Of a stretch of DNA of 64,000 nt, positions 16,278 to 24,871 are shown piece after piece. The position numbers and the translations under genes are program-made. Source of the stretch: an uncultured Asticcacaulis sp. (lineage in GTDB: Bacteria > Pseudomonadota > Alphaproteobacteria > Caulobacterales > Caulobacteraceae); the NCBI GenBank assembly GCA_936940865.1, contig CAKZJB010000006.1:1-64000 (forward strand), given 5' to 3'. The notes under the pieces were generated by a model. That model was not told the DNA's origin and did no database searches. It saw only the letters and a list, made by a program, of their open reading frames with translations. How positions within the stretch are numbered: the first letter of the stretch is position 1; each line of letters opens with the position of its first letter.

Positions 16278-18611
16278 CTACCGCCGCTTTTTCTTCGACT
16301 TTGCGTTCTTGACGCCATAGCCCGGACCGGCGGGCTTTTTGCCCGGACGGCCGCGCTCGGGCCCTTTGCCTGACCGTGCGCGTACCCCAAGCCGAGGGCG
16401 CGGCGCCGAAGGATCGGCCTTTTCCGGCTCGCTCAGCATCCTGAACACAAGCCCGCCGGTGATCGGCATGGCCTCGGCCAGTTCGACCTCGACCGCTGTA
16501 CCCAGCCGCCAGCGCGTGCCCGAACGCTCGCCGATCAGGGCGTGCTGAACATCGTCGTGGACGTAGTAGTCGTCACGCAGGGTCGAGACCGGCACGATGC
16601 CGTCGGCGCCCGTATCGTCGAGCTTTACGAACAGGCCGAAGCGCGTGACGCCGGTGATGCGGCCCCGGAAGCTGGCGCCGACCTTGTCGTGCAGGTAGGC
16701 CGCGATATAGCGCTCTATGGCCTCGCGCTCGGCCTGCATCGAGCGCCGCTCGGTGGCGGTGATGTGCTCCGCCGTGTCGGACAGCGTCTTGATCTCGTAA
16801 TCGCTCAGGCCGTCGTCGCCCAGCCTGAGCGCGCGGATCAGCGCCCGGTGCACGACCAGGTCGGCATAGCGGCGGATCGGCGAGGTAAAGTGCGCATAGC
16901 GGTCGAGATTGAGACCGAAGTGGCCGTAGTTCTCGGCGCTGTAATGGGCCTGCATCTGGGTGCGAAGAACGACTTCGTTGATGATCTCGGCGTTCGGTCC
17001 GTCCTTCTGGGCGTCGAGCAGGGCATTGAACCGCTCGGTACGCGGCGGCTCGCCCTTGTTCCACGGCAGGCCCAGTGTCCCCAGGAAGTCCGCCAGGTTC
17101 TGCACCTTTTCCAGGCTCGGCGCCTCGTGGACGCGGTAGATCAGAGGGGTTTTGTGCTTTTCCAGGGTCTCGGCGGCCGAGACGTTGGCCTGGATCATCA
17201 TCTCCTCGATCAGCTGGTGCGCTTCCAGGCTGATGCGCGGTTCGATCCTGGTGACGTTGCCGTCCTTGTCGAGATGGACCCGGCGCTCCGGCGAGCTGAT
17301 ATGCAGGGGCTGGCGGGCATTGCGCCCGCGCGTAAGACACGCGTGCGCCGCCCACAGCGGCTTCAGCAGCGTATCGAGGATCGGCTGTGTCTTGTCGTCC
17401 GGCGTGCCGTCGATGGCGGTCTGGGCCTGCTCGTAAGACAGCTTGGCGGCCGAACGCATCAGGCCGCGCACGAAGGTATGGCTTTTCTTGACGCCGTGAA
17501 CGTCGAAGACCATGCGCACGGCCATGGTGGCGCGGTTCTCGCCTTCCTGAAGGCTGCACAGGCCGGACGAGAGGACGTGCGGCAGCATGGGCTCGACGCG
17601 GTCGGGGAAGTAGGTCGAATTGCCCTTGTCGCGGGCGTCGCGGTCGAGCGACGAGCCCGAGGTGACGTAAGAAGCGACGTCGGCGATGGCGACCCAGACG
17701 ACGTGGCCGCCGATATTGTCGGGCGAGTCGTCGGCATGGGCGTAGACGGCGTCGTCGTGGTCCTTGGCGTCGGCCGGATCGATGGTAACGAAGGGAAGGT
17801 CGCGCAGGTCCGTGCGGCCGCCAAGCTCGGGCGCACTTGCCGCCTTGGCTTCGGTCTCGGTCGAGGTCTGGAAGCCGGTCGGCAGGCCATGGCTGTGGAT
17901 CGCCATGATCGAGGCGATCCTGGGGCTGTCCTCGCGGCCGACGACCTCGACCAGACGAACGGGCTTGGGGCCATAGCGGTGCGCGCCGCCGACGGGTGAG
18001 GCGACGACGACGTCGCCGTCATTAAGCGCGTCGAGCCCCGGTCCGGTCAGGGCGAAGCTGTCCTTTTCCTTGCGGCTGACGCTTTCCAGGCGGATGTCGC
18101 CGCGTTTGCCCTTGCGCACGACGCCCACCAGACGCGGCGCGCCCTGGTCGAGAATCTTGATCAGGTGCGCCACCCAGCCGTCCGACGTCGATTCGAAACG
18201 GACATAGATGCGGTCGCCGATCCTGGGCGGCGTCTGGGCCAGCGATTTTTTCAGCGGCGCCAGGCGCGCCAGCGGCGCTTTGCGCTCGTTGCGGTCGCGG
18301 CCGGTCGACGGTGCGCCCCACTGACACCACAGTTCGCCGTCGACATCCTGCTCGGTGACCTCGGCGACACCGGTTTCGGGCAGGCTCAGCAGCGGCGCGA
18401 ACGACTTGCGGCCGCGTTTGTCCAGTTTGCCGGCCTCGGCGAGTGCTTTCAGGCGTTGGCGTAACAGACGGCGCTCTTCGCCCTTCAGGCCGTACATGCG
18501 GGCCAGGTCGGACAGGTCGAGTTCGCGCTGCGACTGGAGCGCTTTCAAAAGGGTTTCGTCGTCGGGCAGGCCGGCGGGAAGTCTCGTCTTTTCGATTTTG
18601 GGTTTTTTCAT
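16278..18611 (-). CDS. rnr: Ribonuclease R
   Basis: A 777-residue RNB-family 3'-5' exoribonuclease. The order is an N-terminal winged-helix region (about residues 15-75), cold-shock domains, the RNB catalytic domain with DLPFVTIDPADAKDHDDAVY (metal-binding aspartates), the NRATMAVRM region, the HFTSPIRRYADLVVHR signature, then an S1 domain (GRITGVTRFGLFVKLDDTGADG) and a Lys/Arg-rich tail ending KNAKSKKKRR. It degrades structured RNA and takes part in rRNA and tmRNA-linked quality control. It lies 42 bases upstream of the EamA gene's stop on the same strand but has its own start. Confidence 0.96.
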   Translation of the reverse strand: MKKPKIEKTRLPAGLPDDETLLKALQSQRELDLSDLARMYGLKGEERRLLRQRLKALAEAGKLDKRGRKSFAPLLSLPETGVAEVTEQDVDGELWCQWGAPSTGRDRNERKAPLARLAPLKKSLAQTPPRIGDRIYVRFESTSDGWVAHLIKILDQGAPRLVGVVRKGKRGDIRLESVSRKEKDSFALTGPGLDALNDGDVVVASPVGGAHRYGPKPVRLVEVVGREDSPRIASIMAIHSHGLPTGFQTSTETEAKAASAPELGGRTDLRDLPFVTIDPADAKDHDDAVYAHADDSPDNIGGHVVWVAIADVASYVTSGSSLDRDARDKGNSTYFPDRVEPMLPHVLSSGLCSLQEGENRATMAVRMVFDVHGVKKSHTFVRGLMRSAAKLSYEQAQTAIDGTPDDKTQPILDTLLKPLWAAHACLTRGRNARQPLHISSPERRVHLDKDGNVTRIEPRISLEAHQLIEEMMIQANVSAAETLEKHKTPLIYRVHEAPSLEKVQNLADFLGTLGLPWNKGEPPRTERFNALLDAQKDGPNAEIINEVVLRTQMQAHYSAENYGHFGLNLDRYAHFTSPIRRYADLVVHRALIRALRLGDDGLSDYEIKTLSDTAEHITATERRSMQAEREAIERYIAAYLHDKVGASFRGRITGVTRFGLFVKLDDTGADGIVPVSTLRDDYYVHDDVQHALIGERSGTRWRLGTAVEVELAEAMPITGGLVFRMLSEPEKADPSAPRPRLGVRARSGKGPERGRPGKKPAGPGYGVKNAKSKKKRR

Positions 18612-18653
18612 CCCGCCCGGTGTACAGGTTTCGCGGGATATTTCCTAGTAACG

Positions 18654-19559
18654 CTATTGCGCTTTGCGCATCCGGCTCCATTCCGCCAGCACAATGCCGG
18701 CGCAGACGAGGCTCAGGGCCACGACGTGGAAGCCGTGGAGCGGGGCGCGCAGCAGGACGACCGACAGCACGACCCCGAAGATGGGCAAGAGGTTGATGAA
18801 CAGCCCGGCACGGTTGGCGCCGATCAGCTCGATGCCGGCGACATAGGTGGCCGACGCCACCAGGGCGACCAGCAGCGCCGCATAGAGCGTCACGCCCCAG
18901 CCAATGGCGTCGGGAGGGCCGAAGGGATGGATCGCGTATTTCCACGCCAGGAACGGCAGGCAGGTCAGGGCTGCCGCCACGCACGGCACGGCCAGCAGGC
19001 TTTGCCAGTGGAGCGGCGGCTTCCATTTCAGCCCGACCGTGTAGCCGGCGTAGACGATGACGGCCAGAAGCATCAGGGCGTCGCCCAGATTGAGCTGAAG
19101 CTTCAGGAGTTGGCCGATGTCGCCGTGGGCGGCGGTGACCAGCACACCGGCGAAGGTCAGGGCGAAGCCAGCCAGTTGCGCGGTGGTGGCGCGCGTGCGG
19201 AACAGCAGGTAGTTGCCGATGAAGATGGCGAACGGAATGCCGGCCTGTTCGATCATGACATTGACGACGCCGGTCTCGGTCAAGGCCGTATAGAGGAGCA
19301 TGTTGAAGACGGCGAAGCCCGATGCGCCGTAGGCCAGCAGGACCGGCCAATGCCTGCGGATGACGGGCCAGTCGGCGCGCAGGCGTTTCCTCGACAGGGC
19401 CACGATGACGACGGCGGCGATGCCCCAGCGCAACGTGGTCAGCAGCACCGGATCGACATGGCCCGCGCCGATCTTGCCGGCGACGCTGTTGCCGGCCCAC
19501 AAAAGCGTCGTGAGGATCAGCAGGGCGTAGGCGCGGACGGTGTCGGAGCGGGACGGCAT
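18654..19559 (-). CDS. EamA/DMT superfamily transporter
   Basis: A 301-residue inner-membrane protein with ten predicted helices in two EamA halves, the first beginning LLILTTLLWAGNSVAGK and the second near LMLLAVIVYAGYTVGLKW. This is the drug/metabolite transporter family, whose members mostly export amino acids or small metabolites. The substrate is unknown. It is upstream of rnr on the same strand and could share a transcript. The DUF1003 gene starts divergently 140 bases away. Confidence 0.9.
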   Translation of the reverse strand: MPSRSDTVRAYALLILTTLLWAGNSVAGKIGAGHVDPVLLTTLRWGIAAVVIVALSRKRLRADWPVIRRHWPVLLAYGASGFAVFNMLLYTALTETGVVNVMIEQAGIPFAIFIGNYLLFRTRATTAQLAGFALTFAGVLVTAAHGDIGQLLKLQLNLGDALMLLAVIVYAGYTVGLKWKPPLHWQSLLAVPCVAAALTCLPFLAWKYAIHPFGPPDAIGWGVTLYAALLVALVASATYVAGIELIGANRAGLFINLLPIFGVVLSVVLLRAPLHGFHVVALSLVCAGIVLAEWSRMRKAQ

Positions 19560-19699
19560 GGCCTTTCAATGCCCGCGAAACCGGTCATGGGCAAGGCCTG
19601 TGACCCGAAAACCGCCACGGATACACTTTATCACGGCGTGCGGTAGCAATCGTCACGAAACCGGTGTACGGCGCCGCGGTATGTTTTGAGGAGGCCGCG

Positions 19700-20596
19700 A
19701 TGGATACTCTGGAAAAGATCGTCGATTTCGACGCGGACGGCGGCGAAGCCGCCAGCGTCGACATGGGCGCCTACAGCGAAAGCCTCAGCCAGTCGGCCGC
19801 CAAGTCGGTCAAGCTGACCGACGCCATTACCGGCGCGCCGCTCAAGAAAAAGGATGCCGTCCGTCTCGACGACCTCCGGCCGTCGCTGCTCGACTATATC
19901 CTGGCGCGCCATCCGGCCCTGCGCATGGACGATTATATCAGCCGCAAGGGACTCGACGATTTCCGCGGGCTGTATGTCTCCGAATTGCTGAACAACGAAC
20001 GCGGCGAGCTGTCGAACCTCGAGGACGAGGTGGTCGAAAGCCTCAAGACCCACGACACCCTGGCCGAAAACATCGAAGAGGATTACGAGGACCATCGCTC
20101 GCTCGGCGACCGCGTCGCCGACACAGTGGCCTCGTTCGGCGGCAGTTGGACCTTCATCATCTCGTTCTGCATGTTTCTGGCGACATGGATGGGGATCAAT
20201 CTGGTCATGGGGGAGAAGAAGGCGTTCGACGCCTATCCCTTCATCCTGCTGAACCTGATCCTGTCGACCATCGCCGCGCTCCAGGCGCCGATCATCATGA
20301 TGAGCCAGCGCCGGACCGAAGCCAAGGACCGCCTGCGCGCCCACAACGATTACAAGGTCAACCTCAAGGCCGAACTGGAAATCCGCCACCTGCACGAAAA
20401 GGTCGACCACCTGCTGAACCGTCAGTGGGAACGCCTGACCGAAATCCAGCAGATCCAGATCGAAATGATGCTGGAGCAGGCCAAGGCGGGCAAGCGTGTC
20501 GTGAAGGTGCGCAAGATCGTCAAGCGCAAGCCGAAGAAGCCCAAGGCGCCTGCCAACGAGGTCGCGGCCTTGCCCGACGGGGGCGGAGCGGCCTGA
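19700..20596 (+). CDS. DUF1003 membrane protein
   Basis: A 298-residue protein. I choose the ATG at 19700 because GAGGAGG lies five bases upstream. The track start is further 5'. Residues about 1-125 are soluble and acidic. Then come two transmembrane helices in the DUF1003 core (GDRVADTVASFGGSWTFI, and LNLILSTIAALQAPIIMMSQ), then a coiled-coil-like helix (YKVNLKAELEIRHLHEKVD) and a Lys-rich tail. DUF1003 proteins are poorly characterised. Gene context gives no clear role. Confidence 0.85.
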   Translation: MDTLEKIVDFDADGGEAASVDMGAYSESLSQSAAKSVKLTDAITGAPLKKKDAVRLDDLRPSLLDYILARHPALRMDDYISRKGLDDFRGLYVSELLNNERGELSNLEDEVVESLKTHDTLAENIEEDYEDHRSLGDRVADTVASFGGSWTFIISFCMFLATWMGINLVMGEKKAFDAYPFILLNLILSTIAALQAPIIMMSQRRTEAKDRLRAHNDYKVNLKAELEIRHLHEKVDHLLNRQWERLTEIQQIQIEMMLEQAKAGKRVVKVRKIVKRKPKKPKAPANEVAALPDGGGAA

Positions 20597-20998
20597 ACGG
20601 CGGGTCGCGTCAAGGCTTGTTGCAAGGCAGCATAGGGCAATTTTTTCTCCGGCCGGGGGTATGCCGGAAAGCCGGCGTGCGCCCGCCTGCAATGGGAGCG
20701 CTAACGGCAACCCATCAGTGTGGCATGCTGTTCAATGGCTTTCATAATATGGGAGCGCCGGTCTTGCCGCGATTTTGTTGATTGATCGTACAATTCGTGG
20801 AAATTTATGGGAATCTTATACTATTGCGCTGCAGCTATCGCGCCGCGAAGACTTCGTTTACCTTGAAGTTTGCTTGACGATCTGAATTTGCCGTGCAACC
20901 TGTGCGGGCCGTCGATTGTAATAGCGTAACAAACGTACCGACGGGTTATCCGAAAAAGGAAGGCAGTTCAGGGACTGCCAAGCACAGTGGAGATACCG
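20597..20998 (+). promoter_or_regulatory. Non-coding region with XylR/LacI-like operator upstream of the xylanase
   Basis: No gene fits in these 402 bases. TGGGAGCGCTAACG at 20693-20706 matches 12 of 14 positions of the TGGTAGCGCTAACA-type operator of xylose-inducible Caulobacter genes, and fits the LacI-family pattern TGNNANCGNTNNCA apart from the last base. A partial second copy, TGGGAGCGCC, starts at 20750. A possible -10 (TATACT) lies near 20818. The xylanase start is about 290 bases beyond the operator. Confidence 0.5.
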
Positions 20999-21691
20999 AT
21001 GAATTTGAAGCGTCTCACAATGGTAGCGGTAACACGATTCGTGCCCGCGGTTCTGGCTCTGACTCTGGCGGGGGCGGCCACGACCCACGCCCAGACGATC
21101 TGCTCGAACCAGACCGGCACCAATAACGGCTTCTATTACCAAATGTATCTGAGTTCGGGCTCGGCCTGCATGACGCTGGGCAGCGCGGGCAACTACAGCA
21201 CCACGTGGAGCCTCGGTTCCAGCGGCAACATGGTCGCCGGCAAGGGCTGGTCGACGGGCTCGACCTCGCGCAAGATCGGCTACAATGCCGGCGTGTTCAA
21301 TGGCGGCTCTAACGGGTACCTGTCGCTCTATGGCTGGTCGACCAATCCGCTGATCGAATATTATGTCGTCGAAGCCCATGGCGGCTTCACGCCTCCGGGC
21401 AGCGGCGCCACCTATATGGGCCAGGTCAGCAGCGACGGCGGCACCTACAACATCTACCGCACGCAGCGCGTCAATGCGCCGTCGATCATCGGCACGGCGA
21501 CCTTCTACCAGTACTGGAGCGTGCGCACGTCGAACAATTCGACCGGCGTGAACCATACGATCACCTTCGCCAACCACGTCAATGCGTGGAAGAGCCATGG
21601 CATGAACCTCGGCACCATGAACTACCAGATCATGGCGACCGAAGGCTACGGCTCGACCGGCAGCTCGAACCTGACGGTGTGGCAGCAGTAA
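20999..21691 (+). CDS. Secreted GH11 endo-1,4-beta-xylanase
   Basis: A 230-residue precursor. The ATG at 20999 has GGAGA upstream. The track's GTG start is four codons earlier. A signal peptide ends near THAQT. The mature domain of about 200 residues is one complete GH11 jelly roll with no carbohydrate-binding module. The nucleophile Glu is in [14 protein letters not shown], the YxPPG-type thumb support follows, and the acid/base Glu is in [15 protein letters not shown]. It hydrolyses internal bonds of xylan outside the cell. Its Ser/Thr/Asn/Tyr-rich composition differs from neighbouring genes, and its flanks are non-coding and repeat DNA, which may reflect acquisition. Confidence 0.93.
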   Translation: MNLKRLTMVAVTRFVPAVLALTLAGAATTHAQTICSNQTGTNNGFYYQMYLSSGSACMTLGSAGNYSTTWSLGSSGNMVAGKGWSTGSTSRKIGYNAGVFNGGSNGYLSLYGWSTNPLIEYYVVEAHGGFTPPGSGATYMGQVSSDGGTYNIYRTQRVNAPSIIGTATFYQYWSVRTSNNSTGVNHTITFANHVNAWKSHGMNLGTMNYQIMATEGYGSTGSSNLTVWQQ

Positions 21692-21698
21692 TCGCGTA

Positions 21699-21823
21699 GG
21701 GGGAGGGGATTCTTACCTTCTTCTACCCGCTGCGGTTCGAAGAAAGCAAGGAACCCCGCCACCACCCTGCGCTGGCGCTCCGGGCGACCCCCTCCCTATT
21801 TCCTGCGGAAACGGGGAGGTACG
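21699..21823. repeat. Intergenic palindromic repeat, locus E
   Basis: A shorter double copy right after the xylanase stop: GGGGGAGGGGATTCTTAC on the left, AAGCAAGGAACCCCGCCACC, GACCCCCTCCCTATT and CGGGGAGGTAC on the right. The first hairpin arm is missing on the left side, so this copy is partly degraded. Confidence 0.78.
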
Positions 21824-21904
21824 GACAGACACTTTTCGCTTGGCCTTTGCCTGAAAGTCTTATAGCGACCGGACCCACAAAGATTTCGTACCCCGTGGGG
21901 CCTC

Positions 21905-23584
21905 ATGACTACGCTTGTTCTCAAATTCGGCGGTTCGGTGCTGACCTCGGAAAGCGCCCTGCAGCGCGCCGTGTCGGAAGTCTACCGCCATGTCCGCGAT
22001 GCCCACAAGGTCATCGCCATCGTGTCGGCCTTCAAGGGCCAGACCGACCAGTTGCTGCGCCTGGCGGGGGCGTATACGCAGGCCTCGACCTCGACGGCCA
22101 CGCCGCACCTTTTGGCCACCGGCGAAATGCGCGCCGCGACCCTGTTCGCCATGGCATGCGAGCGTTCCGGCATCGTGACCCAGTTCCGTTCGGCCGGTGA
22201 AATCGGCCTGGTCGCCGAAGGCGAGCACCTGAACGCCAATCCCTTGTCGATGAAGCCCGACGTGCTGACGCGCGATCTGGAGCGTGTCGACCTGGTGGTC
22301 GTGCCGGGCTATCTCGCCGAAAATGCCCTGGGCGAACCCGTGTTGCTGGGGCGTGGCGGTTCGGACCTGACCGCCGTCTATATCGCCGACGCGCTGAAGG
22401 TGCCGGTGCGCCTGATCAAGGATGTCGACGCGATCTATGATGCCGACCCCGCGACGGTGGGAGAGTCCGCGAGGCCGTTCGAAGCCCTGTCGTGGCCCGA
22501 GGCGGTCAAGATCGCCTTCCCGGTCGTCCAGTCGAAGGCGATGCGTTATGCTGCCGATCACCGTATGAACGTCCAGGTCGCGGCGCTTGCCAAGGGCTAT
22601 GAAACTGTCTTGGGCGCCGAGACGAAGGTTCGAAAGACCCCGACGCTCAAGCGCCGCATCCGCATCGCCGTCATGGGCGCCGGCGGCGTCGGTTCCAAAT
22701 TTCTGGAAAGGTGCATGGAGTGGTCCGATCTCATCGAGGTCGACCGCATCCTGGTGCGCGACGCGTCCAAGCGCCGCGACCATCCGTTGTCCGCCCTGTT
22801 CACCTCGGACGCCCGCACCTTCGTGCGTCCCGACGTCGATGTCTTCGTCGATATCGGCACGGGCGTGTCGCCGTCGCTGGAGCTTCTGGAAGGATTCCTC
22901 AAGGCCGGCGTCAGCGTCACCTCGGCCAACAAGCAAGCCGTGGCGGCGGCCGGCGAGCGCCTGCGCGAAGCGGCGAAATCGTCGGGCGCCATGCTGACCT
23001 ATTCGGCCTCCGTCGGCGGCGGCGCGCCGATCATAGAGGCGTTGAAGCGCGCGGTCAAATACAACAGGATCAAAGGATTCTGCGGCGTGCTCAACGGCAC
23101 GTCCAACTTCGTCATCGACCAGGTGGAGTCGGGCAAGACATTCGACGCCGCCATGGACGAGGCGCGCCGCCTTGGCTTCGCCGAACCCGACTCGACCGCC
23201 GATCTCGACGGCACCGACGTCGGCGCCAAGCTGAAACTGCTGCGCGACATCGCCTTCCCCGGCGAGACGCCGAAGCATATCGAAGTCGGCCAGATCACCG
23301 AAGAGTCGCTGGTCATCCCAGAGGGCAAGGGCCTGCGCTATGTGGCGCGCTGCTACCGCACCGACAATGGTCTTGAAGCTTCCATGAAACTGGAAGTCTT
23401 GGATGCCGATCACTATCTGGTCGGGGCGCGCGGCGAGCAGAACCGCGCCATCATCGAGCTCGAAAACGGCGAGACCTGGTACGTCACGGGCAAGGGCGCG
23501 GGCGCGTGGCCGACCTCGGAAGCCCTGTTGGCCGACGTGCTGCAGATTGCGCGTGAGCACAAGCTGAAGCCCGACCTGGCCTGA
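21905..23584 (+). CDS. Compact aspartate kinase-homoserine dehydrogenase fusion lacking ACT domains
   Basis: A 559-residue protein. Residues 1-235 are an amino-acid-kinase domain: KFGGS at the start, IVSAFKGQTDQLL, LLATGEMRAA, the GRGGSDLTAVYIADAL loop and DVDAIYDADP. Residues about 245-555 are homoserine dehydrogenase: Rossmann GAGGVGSKFLE, SANKQAVA, the conserved YSASVGGGAPII, GVLNGTSNFV and AEPDSTADLDGTDVGAKLK. Known ThrA/MetL fusions are about 810-820 residues with regulatory ACT domains between the two enzymes. Here the halves join through about ten residues. The fusion would catalyse the first and third steps from aspartate to homoserine, apparently without feedback control. Whether the kinase half is active is not proven. 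Confidence 0.88.
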   Translation: MTTLVLKFGGSVLTSESALQRAVSEVYRHVRDAHKVIAIVSAFKGQTDQLLRLAGAYTQASTSTATPHLLATGEMRAATLFAMACERSGIVTQFRSAGEIGLVAEGEHLNANPLSMKPDVLTRDLERVDLVVVPGYLAENALGEPVLLGRGGSDLTAVYIADALKVPVRLIKDVDAIYDADPATVGESARPFEALSWPEAVKIAFPVVQSKAMRYAADHRMNVQVAALAKGYETVLGAETKVRKTPTLKRRIRIAVMGAGGVGSKFLERCMEWSDLIEVDRILVRDASKRRDHPLSALFTSDARTFVRPDVDVFVDIGTGVSPSLELLEGFLKAGVSVTSANKQAVAAAGERLREAAKSSGAMLTYSASVGGGAPIIEALKRAVKYNRIKGFCGVLNGTSNFVIDQVESGKTFDAAMDEARRLGFAEPDSTADLDGTDVGAKLKLLRDIAFPGETPKHIEVGQITEESLVIPEGKGLRYVARCYRTDNGLEASMKLEVLDADHYLVGARGEQNRAIIELENGETWYVTGKGAGAWPTSEALLADVLQIAREHKLKPDLA

Positions 23585-23586
23585 CG

Positions 23587-23949
23587 ATGGATACGGACCG
23601 CTTCAACGCCTTCTGCGAGTCGCTGCCCGCCAGCACCCATGTGGTGCAATGGGGCGCCCACGACGTGTGGAAGGTGGGAGGCAAGGTCTATGTTATCGCG
23701 GGCACCCAGGAAAACGGCCATTTCGCCGCCAGCTTCAAGGTCTCCGACATGGGCTGGGAAGTGCTGCGCGATCATCCCGACTGCCGGCCCGCGCCATATC
23801 TGGCCTCGCGCGGGTTGAAGTGGATCCAGTACTATCGCGGCGACGCTATGGGCGACGACGAACTGCTGGACCTGATCCGCGATGCCCACCGCATCGTCGC
23901 GTCGGGCCTGTCGAAAAAGAAGCAGAGAGAACTGGGGCTTTTGCCGTGA
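23587..23949 (+). CDS. MmcQ/YjbR family protein
   Basis: A 120-residue protein with the YjbR pattern: WGAHDVWKVGGKVYVIAG, ASFKVSD, CRPAPYLASRGLKWIQ and an Asp/Glu-led C-terminal helix pair. The fold is a small double-wing type considered DNA-binding in family annotation, with no proven function. It starts 2 bases after the AK-HSD stop and its own stop overlaps the GTG start of rlmJ, so all three may be co-transcribed. Confidence 0.88.
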   Translation: MDTDRFNAFCESLPASTHVVQWGAHDVWKVGGKVYVIAGTQENGHFAASFKVSDMGWEVLRDHPDCRPAPYLASRGLKWIQYYRGDAMGDDELLDLIRDAHRIVASGLSKKKQRELGLLP

Positions 23950-24782
23950 ACTATCGCCACGGCTTTCATGCTGGAAACTTCGCCGACCTGGCCAAGCACG
24001 CCGCCCTGCTGGTGCTGCTGCGGAGCCTGCGCGACGGGCACAAGCCACTGCGCGTGGTCGACACCCACGCCGGCGCCGGGGCCTACGACCTGTCCGATGC
24101 CGATTTCGCCCGCTCGAAGGAGGCCGAGGCCGGCATCAAGCATCTGCTCAGCCACAACGTCCCGGACAGCCTCAAGCCCCTGGCCGACTATGTTCGCGCG
24201 AAGAATGCCTCGGCGGGGTTTCACAACCGCGTCGGCCTCTATCCCGGCTCGCCCGTCCTGACGCTCGACCATTTGCGCGCCGGGGACGATTATATCGGCT
24301 GCGAACTGCGCAACGACGACTATGCCCTCCTGCGCCGCCGGATCGAACCGCGCGGCGAGGCGATCCAGGCGGATGGCTATGCCATTGCCGCCCAGGTCGC
24401 CGAAGACAGTGGCGAACACGACCTGCTGTACCTGATCGATCCGCCGTTCGAACTGCCGGGCGATTATGCCGCGATCGTCACGACGCTGACCGATGTCCTC
24501 GACCTGCGGCCCGATGCCAGGGCCTTGGTCTGGCTGCCGGTCAAGGACCTGGAAACGTTCGACTCGTTCCTGCGCCATATGGAGCGCGATCTGCCGGGCG
24601 CCGACATCGTCGCCGCAGAGATTCGCCTGCGGCCGCTGTGGAATCCGATGAAGATGAACGGCTGCGCCCTGGTCGCCGTCAATGGCCCCGACGGCTTTGC
24701 CGCAACGCTGGAAGCCATTGCGCGCGACGTCGTCGCCGTGTTCGGCGAAGCGGGCGGCGAGGGCCGGGTCCGGAGGCTCTAA
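23946..24782 (+). CDS. rlmJ: 23S rRNA (adenine2030-N6)-methyltransferase RlmJ
   Basis: A 278-residue protein starting at a GTG that overlaps the yjbR stop. The track extends it in error. The N terminus NYRHGFHAGNFADLAKH is the family signature, followed by the SAM site VVDTHAGAGAYDL, GCELRNDDY and the catalytic LIDPPFE (a DPPY/F-type N6-adenine methylase motif). The C-terminal MNGCALVAVN is also conserved. RlmJ methylates A2030 in 23S rRNA of E. coli, and the same role is expected here. Confidence 0.94.
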   Translation: MNYRHGFHAGNFADLAKHAALLVLLRSLRDGHKPLRVVDTHAGAGAYDLSDADFARSKEAEAGIKHLLSHNVPDSLKPLADYVRAKNASAGFHNRVGLYPGSPVLTLDHLRAGDDYIGCELRNDDYALLRRRIEPRGEAIQADGYAIAAQVAEDSGEHDLLYLIDPPFELPGDYAAIVTTLTDVLDLRPDARALVWLPVKDLETFDSFLRHMERDLPGADIVAAEIRLRPLWNPMKMNGCALVAVNGPDGFAATLEAIARDVVAVFGEAGGEGRVRRL

Positions 24783-24871
24783 TCACAATTCCGCGTTAGG
24801 CCAATCTGCCGGTTGGAGCGTGCCCATGCCTATGTTATGCTGCGCTGCAATATTTTACAGTGAGGTTGGCC

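Noticed and set aside
16542-17999. 485-residue plus-strand ORF
   Set aside because: It is antisense to rnr. Composition matches a shadow frame.
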